From Micropterix aruncella (Eukaryota; Arthropoda; Insecta; Lepidoptera; Micropterigidae), in NCBI GenBank assembly GCA_944548615.1, contig OX155980.1, positions 42,813,601 through 42,877,600 of the forward strand: a DNA stretch of 64,000 nucleotides, given 5' to 3'. Shown piece by piece: positions 1 through 10,923 of this stretch. The translations under genes and the position numbers were made by a program. The notes under the pieces are model-generated. The model searched no databases, was not told the DNA's origin, and worked only from the letters and a program-made list of their open reading frames with translations. The stretch's first letter is position 1. Each line of letters opens with the position of its first letter.

Positions 1-1401
1 CTTATTTGCATACAAAAATATTTATTTATTCAGCCAAGAAAAATTTTATGTATTCTCGTAAAAAAAAAAATTTTTAATTTTTAATTTGTGACTACTTATG
101 GTATTTTTTTATATGAAATTCTTTCAAAATAACTTTATTACTACATCACACTTCTTAGAAATCACACCAGAACTTTGAGCTTTGTCTGATATTATAGAAA
201 AATCTAAAGTTTTGAGAGTTTCCGCGTCCGAACTTAATAATAAACTTTGAATGCTCATAATATAAAATTCGTTAGATTTTTTCAATTATATTGTCTTATC
301 ATAGACTTATTATATGTCTAATAACTAATTACAATACTCCAAAGAGTCACATTTCATCGAAAAACTATGGAAAATCGCACTTTATTCTCTCATAGTAATT
401 ATCAAAACAAGTTTCTTTGCGCGATTCATTTTACAAAACAAGATATAATTTTCAAAATACGCCTAATTATGTGATAACTTAGGATGTAAATGAAGCAATA
501 CTTATTTTGTTAGTAAATTAAAGCGACATTACGTCATATTTCGCAATATATCGGGATATTTCATAAACATTACAAACTAATAACAACCATTTTTTCGCGA
601 GCCGTTTGTTGTCGCCGAAGTGTTTTCTTTAAAAAATCGTGAAAAACAGCAAATGGACTATCTCAATTGACTAATCCTCATGCCTAAAGTACTTAAAAAT
701 GCAAATTACTCACTGTTCTCCAGTAAATGGCACAAAACACTGCACAAAACACTGTTTTTATCAACCATTTCGCGGAACTATACGCGGCCGCGGCGGTGGC
801 CGATAAACACTGCCGTTTTGACGTCTATGCTCACTTTTTAAATCGCCGTTCGATATTGCCACACAGAAATCTTGAATTAAAGATATTTTGGCCATATCGT
901 TGCGCCGTCAGAAAGCATATAGTACGACATTTCGAATCGTAAATTGCATTTTTCGCAGCGGCGACCGCTTTGTCCGGTATCGGATGTTACGGGCTTTAGG
1001 CGGCCGACATAAATGTCCCCAATGGGATGTTACGTGCTGAGCGGGTTAACAAATCTTGCTTGGGATACATTGCCAGAAGAAGTGATGTGCTGACTGTCAA
1101 CAGCTTAAAGAATAAACTGGTCATTTTCTTTAGTGCAAAACAGTCACAAGTTTAAAAACAAGTGCACTGCTATACATGCATCAGCCTCACATTGCTAGTG
1201 TGTAATATAATAATAATAATGTTCATAATCACAGTCAAAGTTTAGGAAAAAACCTCAACAAACAAAAAACAAAAAGAATCATTTACTCTACAGAATTAGC
1301 ACTCGACAGCACGATGGCAGATGAGCAGAAGAAAGTTTGTGCCTGCTAAACCAATCTCAATACAAAAGCTGCCATTATAGACAAATTTTAAAAAAACTTA
1401 C
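1..1401. other. Downstream intron sequence of the RhoGAP68F-like gene
   Basis: This AT-rich stretch follows the splice donor of the RhoGAP exon at 1402-1619, so it should be intron of the minus-strand gene. I found no further RhoGAP exon here; the domain must continue beyond the left edge. A GC-richer patch lies at about 770-1050 and is probably an old repeat. No recognisable protein was seen. Confidence 0.5.
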
Positions 1402-1619
1402 CATCAGGTTGAGATAAAAATTCGATACACTGCGCCACTATTGGTGGTATTGACTCGACCATCAATGGATTATTTTCTTTAATGAAATTAAGAGATACAC
1501 CAAACTGTTGCGTGGGTATGGGAGTTGAAGTAGATTTTCTATCGATATTATGTTTAGCCTCTTCAGTCTGTGATGATTCTCCCCTTTTGCCACTTTTAGC
1601 AAGTAATTGATTATCATGC
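1402..1619 (-). CDS. RhoGAP68F: RhoGAP68F-like exon: start of the RhoGAP domain
   Basis: This is a coding exon of a Rho GTPase-activating protein of the RhoGAP68F/ARHGAP1 type, which stimulates GTP hydrolysis by Rho-family GTPases. On the minus strand it follows a TTTTTCAG acceptor and ends at a GTAAGT donor (ACTTAC at 1396-1401 on the plus strand). It encodes a charged linker and then the start of the RhoGAP fold, with the hallmark stretches QFGVSLNFIKENN and IPPIVAQCIEFLSQPDG. The arginine-finger region (GIFRRS-type) is not yet reached and must be on the next exon, off the window. Entry phase fits the preceding exon: GA + G completes a Glu codon. The exon ends with one base of the next codon. 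Confidence 0.92.
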
Positions 1620-1959
1620 CTGAAAAACACAAAATAAACTAATCTTGGTAAATAATATTAACTCCCTTATCTCTGAATGAAACATATCTACTTTATATCA
1701 AACGTTCAGGAGATGCAAAAATGTCTTTTTACTACAAATGAAAATAAATTTTCTATCACCAATCAAATATGATGAGGGATTTACAATAAAGATGATTTTA
1801 TAAGAACAATTCGATTTTCCTAAAAATTAAACTTCATTTCTGAATATGCTGGATATTTCCGGATAGGTTCATTAATTAGAATTATATATTAACCTTAAAT
1901 TTAAAATTATAGATTTATCAGAATAGAGCTCACATTCACATATGCCACTTTGTAAAATG

Positions 1960-2450
1960 ATGGAGCAAGGAATTATTGCGCGCAATGTCTGAGGAATCGG
2001 GGACTGGGAAAGCGGATGGATGATGGCACACCCGACCCCCGCTTCATACCTGCAGTCTCCCAATACTAGTACTGGGAGAGTGCGGGGTATGAAACGACAA
2101 TGCTGGACATCAGTCTCCGCGAGAGTCACAATGAAAAGATACGAAGGCACACGGGGATGATAGACGTCATGAAACGTATCGGCAGACTAAAGTGGGGCTG
2201 GGTAGATCACATCACAAGGCAGAATGACGCGAGGTGGCCGAAGAGGCTTATCCAGTGGAGACCAAAAACCACAAAGCGAGGCGTAGGGAGAAAACAACTA
2301 CGATGGTTGAACGACATTAGAAAAGCAGCAGGGACCAACTGGCTGCGGGCAGCAGCTGACAGACAGACTTGGAAGAAGAAGGAAGAGGCCTAAGTCCAGG
2401 AGTGGACCAAACAAGGTTGATGAAGGAAAGAAGGAAGGAATAATTTGGGA
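1960..2450 (+). mobile_element. RTE-clade LINE, 3' end fragment
   Basis: The plus strand encodes the C-terminal tail of an RTE-type reverse transcriptase, open at 2100-2393. It shows the familiar order RIGRLKWGWVDHITRQ, then RWPKRLIQWRPKT, then a Trp-rich end (NWLRAAADRQTWKKKEEA). Upstream, 1960-2100 reads as the preceding part of the same protein with frame breaks. Downstream comes a short purine-rich tail (GGAAAGAAGGAAGG). It is a 5'-truncated, non-functional copy lying in the intron between the RhoGAP and CRAL-TRIO exons. Confidence 0.8.
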
Positions 2451-2537
2451 TTAATTTACTATATATCATTCTTTGTTAAATTGTGTAAATAATTTAAGAT
2501 TAATTCATTAAACTTGATCCTACACAATTGTGAAGTA

Positions 2538-3600
2538 AATAAAATACAAACGGAGCTGCCATGGAATTCACCGACCAAAAATCGGACCCATCATATATTA
2601 TTATTATACTTCTGGGAGGTGAAGGGTGGATTCCGGACTAACGACCGGCGGTGGTAGGTTTAGGACAGCTGTCTTGCCACATGTGAGCGTTTGCCTTACC
2701 ACCCATTCACTCCCCCTTCGAAGCCATAGAATTTGAGATGCAGAAATCGCGATTTTAGATAATTTTTCTAGAAAGGAGTTGATTATTTTCCTGGAGAGAC
2801 CAAGATCTTTAAAAAGGTGAAACAAAGACTTAGCTGGCAGGCCACGAGCGCCTACTTCCACCGCCTGAAGGTGAACAGTAAAGCCGTTCCGAGTGACAGC
2901 ATTTGCGAGGTCATGGTATTTATTTAATTTGTACTCATTGTCTTTTGGAATATTTGATTTCCATGGAACAGTTAATTCTACGATAAGGACCATCTTCCGA
3001 AATAGAGAGTAAAGAGTTATATCTGGACGCAGGGCTGTGCATCCGAGACTTTCAGGGAATTTATACTGCTTAGAGACCGAATCGACCTCCATAATCCAAT
3101 CTGAAGCTTTCTCGATTATTGAGAAAGGTTTTGCAGTGAGATGTTTTTTGCCTTTAGAGCCAACCCGCACAAACTGTATTGGGGGTTTGGAGGATACTGT
3201 GGGACCCTTGTTGGCACGAGCCACTGAGAGGCTAAGTACCTCGCGAATAATAGCAAGGACTTTGTCGTGGCGGTAAGTGTACCGTCCTTGATCCAAGGCC
3301 ACCTTGCAGCCAGCTAGAATATGTCTAGCTGTGCAAGGGGTGTTGCTACAAAGGGGACATGAACTATCCTCGGCATAGCTCCAACGAGCGAGGTTACAGG
3401 GGTCTGGACGACAGTTGAACACTGGCAGGGGCATTACGGTTCACAGCGTCGCTATCATCATGCCCAGCAATATGCTTGTTTAGCCACGCCAGACGTTTAT
3501 ATTTCTTTTGACAGTAAGGGCAAACAAGGTCCGGTATTTTCGCCATGTCGTTTTGTGGGGTTTCGACTGAGGTAGCGGGAATTCTCCCCCCCCTGATAGG
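2538..3600 (-). mobile_element. REL-type non-LTR retrotransposon, copy A (internally deleted)
   Basis: Antisense copy of the window's most abundant retrotransposon. It has two overlapping reading frames. An N-terminal piece (within 3394-3600) carries a C2H2 zinc finger with CPYC and HIAGH. The second frame, 2604-3434, encodes a CCHC finger (CPLC...H...C) and a restriction-like endonuclease with RPD followed 14 residues later by the Glu of VELTVPW. The whole RT domain and linker are missing: the finger region is joined to the C-terminal region near 3412, with CCAG microhomology at the joint. The 3' end (2538-2580) is the family terminus, GGCAGCTCCGTTTGTATTTT on the minus strand. Homology to copy D stops near 3596, so upstream codons of the first frame are flanking DNA. 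Confidence 0.88.
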
Positions 3601-3821
3601 GGTGGAGAAATGAGTAAATCGCTGTTTCCGTAAGTCACCCATTATTTTTGAGTTATTTACTGTTTTTTTTTGTGCAAAAATGCACCTCATCGATTTTTGG
3701 ACAATTCTAGATTTATTGGTGCAGCCCCGGGGGAAAGTATGCTGTCGGACACATGGTGTCCGTCATGGCGTTCAACGTGTTAAAAATGGGGTAATAATTC
3801 ATTAAAAAAAAATGGACTTAC

Positions 3822-4139
3822 TCAAGTACGACATCCGGAATGCAAATTTGATCCAAATTTAAATGTTGCCTCAGTTCAAAAAGATGATTCACGTACATCA
3901 TCTTACGGCCAAATTTAACACTGATCATCGGCTTTAACATCTGCCAAACAATACGGATGAAGTTGGTGGGATGGACGAGGTACAGTGCTTTCAGATTCTT
4001 TTTGTATTTTCGGTCGAAGGCCTTGTACGCTTTCCACAGCCACGATAAGGGCGGCTTATTTTTGCTGGAGAGACCGTGATGAAAATATACTACACTGTAG
4101 TCCTGTTCGACGTATTTATCCAGAGTGAACATGAGGTAC
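3822..4139 (-). CDS. RhoGAP68F: RhoGAP68F-like exon: second half of the CRAL-TRIO domain
   Basis: Coding exon bounded by a TTTCAG acceptor (CT at 4140-4141 on the plus strand) and a GTAAGT donor (ACTTAC at 3816-3821). Its product runs from [19 protein letters not shown] through [20 protein letters not shown] to [17 protein letters not shown] and [12 protein letters not shown]. These are diagnostic for the Sec14/CRAL-TRIO lipid-binding domain that precedes RhoGAP in RhoGAP68F/ARHGAP1. The incoming base G completes AAG from the exon at 10721, and the outgoing GA completes GAG with the exon at 1619. The conserved motifs carry no internal stops, so the gene appears intact here. Confidence 0.95.
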
Positions 4140-5845
4140 CTGAAATTAATTATATTCTATTACTGGATGAAACAAATACCCTCACTCATTCGAATTTACT
4201 TTTTACATATTTTGATACGAGTATTTAATAAATAGTTCTTTGCTTTTAAATATCGAACTACGTAAAGTTTATGAATATGAATACATATAAATACAAACCA
4301 AGCTGCAATCCAATGACTATTCTTGACTATTTTTTAAAAACTATTTTATTTCCGTAACTATATGATGACAATTATTGATGTTTTTATTATTTTAAAATTT
4401 ATTGCAATAGTTTATTGATGATTGATATTGATAATTGACATTTTATTTCGAATTGTATGTAGATAATTAAGTTTTTACAATTAAGTACGATAATATTTAA
4501 TGGATTTATCAAAATGGCGGCAATCCAGTTAGGTTTTTACTATTGTAAATTATAACTATCGTTTATTTTGAAAATTAATAAATTTATTGGAATTTAAATA
4601 GAATCTACCGATCATTGTCATGAATAATATAATTACAATTCGTCATAGCGAACAGCAAATTGAGGAATAACAACATTTTCAAATCATCATCTTGGGATGA
4701 CAGCAGCCCCAAGAAAAAATGCATTTTCCTTAAGGTGAGTTGGGCTACATATTTTAGCATCCTCTCTATAATAACATCACAGTTCAAAGACAACTATTAG
4801 TGTGCCGCCGACTGTCTCTGTTTAGGGCAACAACGGGGGACGACGACCGGAAGCGGAAATCCGCTTTTCCGCTGCTTCATTTCTGCTTTCCACTTCTTTT
4901 CTACATTAGGTCTACCCGCGTTCTCGAAAGTGCTTGTGTGTTGTTATTTACTCTGTGAATTTTTCATAAATTAAAATTATTTCGAGTGAGTTAAGCTTAA
5001 AAATATTGCAACCAACATTTTTTTCGGCCTCATAGCCCTTTGAGTATGATACGACCAAATCTGGTTCTGAAACAATTATCCGTTGAGTATGATACGACCA
5101 GATCTGGTTCTGCGTTTTTTCCACTTCTTTGACGTTCTCATATTTATTCATAATTATCTAATTATTTTACAAAATGATATTTCAATATTCTATATTCGAA
5201 ATTTCAATGCAATCATTGTGCAGTTGTTCTTTTTATGATTGGTGTAGTAGTTTCGTAGTTATAGTACTTTAAGGTCGATGTCGCCGAAAATCCTGCAAAA
5301 GAGACAGATGTATCCATGAAAATACCCATTTACTCCAAGGGTTAAAGACGTTGGACATGTAAAATAAAAGACTAACTAATCAAACTGAACTCTAAATCAC
5401 TCGGCAAAGTTTGACAGCTAAACTGTGTTAAATTTTGAAGGAATTTTTGGATTGTCAAATCAAATGGTGTTGAGTTGCTAAGTCGTTTAAAATTATTGGT
5501 GGCGTTACTACAGTATAAAATAAATCAATGCATCAAAGAACTACAATGAATGCATAATATCGCAGTGCAAAACTGACGGGTGCAAAACCTTCGAAGATTT
5601 GAGATCTAAAATTAACAATGTAACTGCTCAATTTTTAACAATCATTGAAGCTTAACTGATGAAAAACACCAATATAAATGTTAAATAATTCAAGAATATC
5701 TGATAAAGCATTCAGATGCCGCTCATAGGAATTCGATCATACTTCCACAAGTCAAGTAAATTTGCCTTAGCTTTTGTATTACGCAATAATCTGTGATTGA
5801 ACTGTGTTTATTTTAACTGATTTTATTATTATTATTTTGTGTTTT
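4140..5845. other. Intron sequence and presumed 5' region of the CR1/Jockey-like LINE
   Basis: No host coding sequence was recognised. The part nearest 5845 is probably 5' UTR of the LINE whose ORF1 follows, but I could not place its 5' end. A pair of 30-bp direct repeats (5040-5112) is the clearest structure. A GC-richer patch lies at about 4800-4930. The rest is AT-rich. Confidence 0.4.
5040..5112. repeat. Two 30-bp direct repeats containing a palindrome
   Basis: The blocks at 5040-5069 and 5083-5112 share 29 of 30 bases. Each has TTGAGTATGATACGACC followed by a palindromic core. In the second copy the core is a perfect 12-bp palindrome (ACCAGATCTGGT); in the first it has one mismatch. The repeats lie about 0.7 kb upstream of the LINE ORF1, so they could be tandem 5' UTR or promoter units, but function is unproven. 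Confidence 0.6.
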
Positions 5846-7318
5846 ATGCTCTCTGAAATGGCCTTGACTCGTGCCGGTGCTACTCGCCAGCTAGAGAATA
5901 AACTGCAACTGACTTTAAAAGAACTACAGTCGAGCAAGACTTTAAACGAACAGCTGATACAAGAGCGAGAGGGCGCTGAGAAGGAAATTTTGGAGTTATT
6001 AGATAAACACAAAAATCTTAAAAAGGGGATGGTGGAAATGCACCTTCAGTTCAGAGACATGACAGACCAAAGAGACCAGCTTCAGCGAGTAGTGGAGGAC
6101 CTCGATCGCGACTGCGCCGAGTATGACTCTGCACTTCGGCGTATTACAATATTGGAGACAGAGCTACGGGACGCACACGCACATATATCACGGCTTCAAA
6201 GTATGAACAATGACGCCGAGACATCACGGGTTCATTCACTATTTGACGAATTGGTAGGAACGGCAGGTGTAATTGCCGGTACCTCAAAGACTCATTTAAG
6301 TTGTAGCAAAAAGAAAATTAAAAAGTATGGTAAAATAAATAGATTTATAAGAAAGACTGAAAAAATTGTCAGGAAAAATAAAATTTATAAAGAAAATAGG
6401 GTGTTAAGAAAGGAAAGAATTCACTTACAAAACGATCTATTACATTGTACTAGTCAGTTAGAGAACGTAAGGAAAACTTATGAGTGTGACATACTGCAGC
6501 TCCGGTCCCAAATTGCTCACTTACATAAATCCCTATTAGAAATAACTAACAGCTACACACTAGCTCAAAAAGAGATATATGACCAGACGGCAGCCATGGA
6601 TGAGTTATTGGAGCCTTGCAAAAATAATAATGAATCACTGAACAATGTCCAGCTACAGCATGGCTGTGAGCATACTCCAGTGAGTCATTCATCATCGCCT
6701 ATTTGGGGGACAGGGCAGGCTGCGTTGAAACCGAATCAACAGTGTACCCCTACTACTGCTACTACTACTACTACTACTACTATCAGTAATTGTAAACTAA
6801 ATATAATAATGTATAGTGACGAAATTGGCCAAAATATGGGTGTTCAAGTTGGTCACTTTAGTAACCATGTCTTCATAAATAATTGTATGCCTGGCGCGAC
6901 TTTCTCGGTCATTTTAAATAAAATTCTAAACACAAAATTCATGAACAAAACTATTTTAATTATATTTGTCGGAAGGAGAGGAAAAGTAGACAAAAAGTTA
7001 CTGAATAATTATTTTTCATGTTTAAACACATTACCTAACATTGAAAAAGTAATTTTGTTTACTTTTCCTTTCAGTCAAAGCCATAGTGATGGCGAAAACA
7101 ATATTAGATATAATTTAAATTCTACGTTGCACACACTAACATGTCGTCATGAACATAAATTAGTAATGTTTGATACTAATGTTTTCATTAGCAAAAACTT
7201 TATTCTGACGAAAAATAATATGTATTATTTACAATCATTTTACACCAGACACTTAGCAGAATTGCTATGTTATTCTATTATTAATTCCATTAATACGTTG
7301 ACATTTAATTTAAACTAA
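5846..7318 (+). CDS. LINE ORF1: coiled coil plus esterase-like C-terminal domain
   Basis: About 490 residues starting at ATG 5846 (MLSEMALTRAG); an in-frame ATG follows at 5858. Residues from about 10 to 130 are heptad-rich and charged, predicting a long coiled coil (ELQSSKTLNEQLIQEREGAE). A Lys/Arg-rich stretch follows, then a second coiled segment. A run of Thr at about 6750-6782 comes from an ACT microsatellite. The C-terminal 180 residues start with IIMYSDEIGQNMG, a degenerate match to the GDS block of SGNH-esterase-like domains in CR1-type ORF1 proteins. Such proteins bind the element RNA and form the RNP with ORF2p. The frame is intact for its full length. Assignment of the esterase-like fold is tentative. 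Confidence 0.75.
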   Translation: MLSEMALTRAGATRQLENKLQLTLKELQSSKTLNEQLIQEREGAEKEILELLDKHKNLKKGMVEMHLQFRDMTDQRDQLQRVVEDLDRDCAEYDSALRRITILETELRDAHAHISRLQSMNNDAETSRVHSLFDELVGTAGVIAGTSKTHLSCSKKKIKKYGKINRFIRKTEKIVRKNKIYKENRVLRKERIHLQNDLLHCTSQLENVRKTYECDILQLRSQIAHLHKSLLEITNSYTLAQKEIYDQTAAMDELLEPCKNNNESLNNVQLQHGCEHTPVSHSSSPIWGTGQAALKPNQQCTPTTATTTTTTTISNCKLNIIMYSDEIGQNMGVQVGHFSNHVFINNCMPGATFSVILNKILNTKFMNKTILIIFVGRRGKVDKKLLNNYFSCLNTLPNIEKVILFTFPFSQSHSDGENNIRYNLNSTLHTLTCRHEHKLVMFDTNVFISKNFILTKNNMYYLQSFYTRHLAELLCYSIINSINTLTFNLN

Positions 7319-7353
7319 ATTATAAGACAATAGAGCTATACTCTGGCCACCAT

Positions 7354-10321
7354 TTGACATATGGCAATACTATTAACAAATTATGTAGTGATACAAAGAA
7401 AATAAGTAAATTAAGTGATAATATCAAAAATTGTATAAAACCTTGTTACCAAACAAACGACAGTAGTAATTTATCTTATAAAAATTGTATTAGCTTGGTA
7501 CATCAAAATATTCAAGGATTGAGTAGTAAAGATTTGGAATTGGAGCTTTTCCTAGACTGTGACAAAATTGATGTAATATGTTTAACAGAACATTGGCTTC
7601 AATATCATCAGCTTATGTTTGGTTTCAAAAATCACAAAGTGGCAAGTTCGTTCTGCAGGGGGCATGCAATACGTGGCGGTTCATTAATTATTGTTCGTAA
7701 TTCTTTAAAATTCAAGGACCGCGCTGATATTGTGGGCCTCTCTGTAGAGCAGACCATTGAAATAGCTTGTGTGGAGCTGGAGCGGCTTATTGTTTTAAGC
7801 GTATACAGACCCCCAAACTCATCATTTGACCGTTTTGAGCAGGTCATGGATGAAGCACTATATAAAATTACCAATAATAAAAATAAAGATGTTATGGTTT
7901 GTGGTGATTTTAATATCAATTTATTAGAAAATTCTACAACTAGTAGTAGGCTTAAATCTTTTTTTCTATGCTATAATCTTGTGAATCTTTTCTTAGAACC
8001 CACGAGAATTACCTCAGAATCCTCAACTTGTATTGACAACATTTTCACAAATATTGAACCAGTTCATAAATCGACACTGAATAAGATAGATTCTGGCCTT
8101 TTAGGCCAATTAGTTATATTGAAAGACATTAGGAACAAAAATATGATACAAAAAGAAATTAAATGTACTCCCGTCAATGATACTCGGCTTACACAGTTTA
8201 GAGATAATGTATGTTCGCGATTAGTAGAAGTTGACTATGATGAAGACCCAAACCGATATTATAACTCTTTGTTTGATGTAATACAATCAGAATGCAGTAG
8301 AATATTTAAGACTAAGACCAAAAAAATTGCAAATACTCTTATATTCAGTGATTGGGCGACGCCTGAAATATATAGAAATAGGAATAAACTTTTTGATTTA
8401 TATGCAGAGAAATCGTTTAATAAAAGTAACGAATTTGCCAAATATGTCAAAAACGTCTCAAAATGTTTTAAAAGAGATTGTGCTATTGCAAAATCAAAGT
8501 TTATTAATAATAAAATTATAAACAGTACAGATGTCGTAAAAACGACTTGGCAAATTATCAACAAAGAAACTGGAAAATCCAAATCTCGTGACCTTCAATT
8601 TCAATTGTTAATTAAAGATAAGCTCATTACCAGTCATAGAGAAGTGGCTTATGCATTTGAATCGTTTTTTGCAGATATTCCAGTTTCAACTACCAAGACG
8701 CTCAACTCATCTTCTATAGTGGCTGAATCTTTGCTCATACAGAACGTTCATAGATGTGATGTAGACTTTAGTTTTAAGTCGATCTATCCCATAGAAATTA
8801 TTGAAACATTCAAAAATTTACATTTGAAAAAGACACTCGACCTGGATGGACTCTCTGTTAAAATTATTAGTTCTGTAATATATTCAATGGCCCCCCATTT
8901 ATCAGCTCTTTTTAACAGATGTATTGAGACTGGCGTATTTCCTAATTTTATGAAACACAGTAAAATAGTACCATTATTTAAAAGCGGTAGTAAAACCGAC
9001 CATACTAACTTCAGACCTGCATCGATACTGCCGACTCTTAGTAAGCTGTTTGAAAAAATTATGTTAAACCAGCTACTCATTCATTTCCACACATATAAAT
9101 TAATGCACAAGAAACAATTTGGTTTCACACGGGGTCGTTCAACAACCGATGCAGGTGTTGAGCTTATTCATGAAATTTTTAATGCCTGGGAGGAGTCACG
9201 AGATGTAGTCGGCATATTTTGTGACCTTTCCAAGGCCTTTGACTGCGTACAGCACGACACATTGGTTAGGAAACTTGAACACTACGGCATTACAGGTAGC
9301 TCATTAGCCCTTCTTAAAAACTATTTAAATGATAGGGTTCAGAAGGTTGATGTTGGTGGAGAGAGATCATCCGGCTCGTTAGTATACATGGGAGTACCGC
9401 AAGGTTCAATACTTGGACCGTTCCTTTTTCTTATTTATATAAATGATTTACCTTACACAGTAAAACCAAATTGTGAGATAGTTTTATTCGCAGATGATAC
9501 CTCTTTGCTATTCAAAGTAGGTAGACAACAAAATAATTATGACGATGTGAATGATTCTATCTCGAATGTTGTGGAATGGTTCACAGCAAACAATCTGCTA
9601 CTAAATGAAAAGAAAACAAAATGTATAAAATTCTCACTTCCAAACGTAAAGCAAATAGGGCCAAATATTATAATAAAAAATGTGCGCCTAGAACTGGTCG
9701 ATTCCACTGTATTCCTTGGGTATCACTTTAGATAAAAAGCTACAATGGGGACCACACATTAAGAAATTGGCCGACAGGCTAAGTTCTGCGGCATATGCTG
9801 TAAAAAAAATTCGTAATTTAACAGATATAGACACCGCGAGGCTGGTTTACTTCAGCTATATTCACAGCTTGATGTCGTATGGCATCTTGCTGTGGGGTCA
9901 TGCTGCTGACGCTGATAAAATATTTATACTACAGAAACGAGCCATCCGCGCTATTTATAAATTGGGTGCTAGACAGTCGTTACGCGGAAAATTTAAAGAA
10001 ATCAATATTTTGACACTTGCATCTCATTACATCTATGAAAACTTAATGTATGTGCATACAAATAAAGAACTGTTTTTAAAAAACTCTGATAGGCATGGTG
10101 TCAATACTAGAAATAAAAATAAACTTGCTGACCATAAAAGTCGACTCTCCAAAACCACAAAATCATTCAAAGGGCAATGTATACGCTTCTACAATAAAGT
10201 CCCAGAAAACATGCAAAATTTATCTGTGATACAATTTAAGTCATTTATTAAGAAGAAGCTGTACTCAAAGGGCTACTATAAAATAAATGATTATCTAGAC
10301 GACAAAGACCCTTGGAAATAA
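7354..10321 (+). pseudogene. LINE ORF2: AP endonuclease-reverse transcriptase, frameshifted
   Basis: ORF2 nicks target DNA and reverse transcribes the element RNA. The endonuclease comes first (HQNIQGL, LTEHWL, SVYRPPN, GDFNIN, then TCIDNIF). The usual SDH triplet before LGQL is absent, leaving GLLGQL. The RT follows, with a FRPASILPTLSKLFEK block, IFCDLSKAFDCVQH, GVPQGSILGPFLF and the catalytic LFADDTSLL. Frame 1 stops at 9735. The protein continues in frame 2 from LGITLDKKLQWGPH to YYKINDYLDDKDPWK, ending at 10321. The break is explained by one extra T at about 9721. No ATG begins the open frame near 7354, so the native start is unclear. Confidence 0.88.
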
Positions 10322-10720
10322 AATGGTTACCTCGATTATTAATATCACGTTATATATCACAATAATTTGTTATAATGTCACAATATCTTAATTTTTTATC
10401 ATTATGTATGTTTGTATGCATTTTTGACGTCAAAAAGTTACGATTTCGTACTATTTTGAATAAAAAACTTATGATTATTATGATTTCCTTTGCAAATGTA
10501 CGGCGACTTATTTACGCTATTAAACCTGTGAACAATTAGTAATCAGTAGGAAGGGACCAACCCTGACTTGACGGCGGCACTTTCAATAAATAAAAGGCAT
10601 TGTCACACTAGTAGTTTTAATTACAGTCAAAATATGTTAACCCTCGTCTATAATGGTCCATTTTAAAGTGGAATTGACAATAAGAATTAAATTATATAGG
10701 CAGAAGTAATATATACACAC

Positions 10721-10923
10721 TTTAAGAGATCATCATGATGTATGTCCTTGTTACTGGGTAAGCGGCAGGCCGAAATGACAATTACACGCCGTCCGACCGC
10801 ATCGTCCCCCACAACTTCTACTAATCCACAGCCATTGAGATGTGAAAATGCTTCGCTTTCAACGGGATTTTCATAACTTTCTTCGAGGGATGCATCAAGG
10901 CCCGTTTCAAGCTCATTCCAAAC
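10721..10923 (-). CDS. RhoGAP68F: RhoGAP68F-like exon: first half of the CRAL-TRIO domain
   Basis: Coding exon with a GATTTCAG acceptor (CT at 10924-10925 on the plus strand) and a GTGTGT donor after LLK. It encodes VWNELETGLDASLEESYENP, an acidic linker, then the start of the CRAL-TRIO domain: GCGLVEVVGDDAVGRRVIV and ISACRLPSNKDIHHDDLL. Length is 203 bases. It begins in phase 0 after the exon at 12457 and ends with two bases (AA) that are completed by G of the exon at 4139, giving ...[14 protein letters not shown], exactly the expected continuation. The ORF was too short for simple ORF finding and was recognised from splice sites and domain motifs. Confidence 0.92.

Larger units (their letters stand above)
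5846..10495 (+). mobile_element. Nearly full-length CR1/Jockey-group LINE
   Basis: A two-ORF non-LTR retrotransposon lies in an intron, in opposite orientation to the host gene. ORF1 (5846-7318) and ORF2 (7354-10321) are in the usual order with a 35-bp gap. ORF2 has an apurinic-type endonuclease and a reverse transcriptase. After the ORF2 stop come an AT-rich 3' UTR, an AATAAA at about 10459 and a short direct-repeat end (TTATGATTATTATGATT, about 10469-10485), as expected for CR1-like 3' termini; the exact end is uncertain. The copy looks dead: ORF2 has a frameshift near 9720, and the endonuclease lacks its SDH motif. Confidence 0.85.

Noticed and set aside
3037..3276. Recurrent 79-codon ORF beginning MHPRLSGNLYCLETEST (also at 20597, 35326 and 42968, antisense)
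   Set aside because: It is the antisense frame of the REL endonuclease region in every copy. Recurrence follows copy number, not coding selection.
4605..4793. Possible small exon near 4.6-4.8 kb (AAG followed by GTGAGT on the plus strand)
   Set aside because: No recognisable protein, start or partner exon. The RhoGAP68F exon chain on the minus strand is already continuous across this intron.
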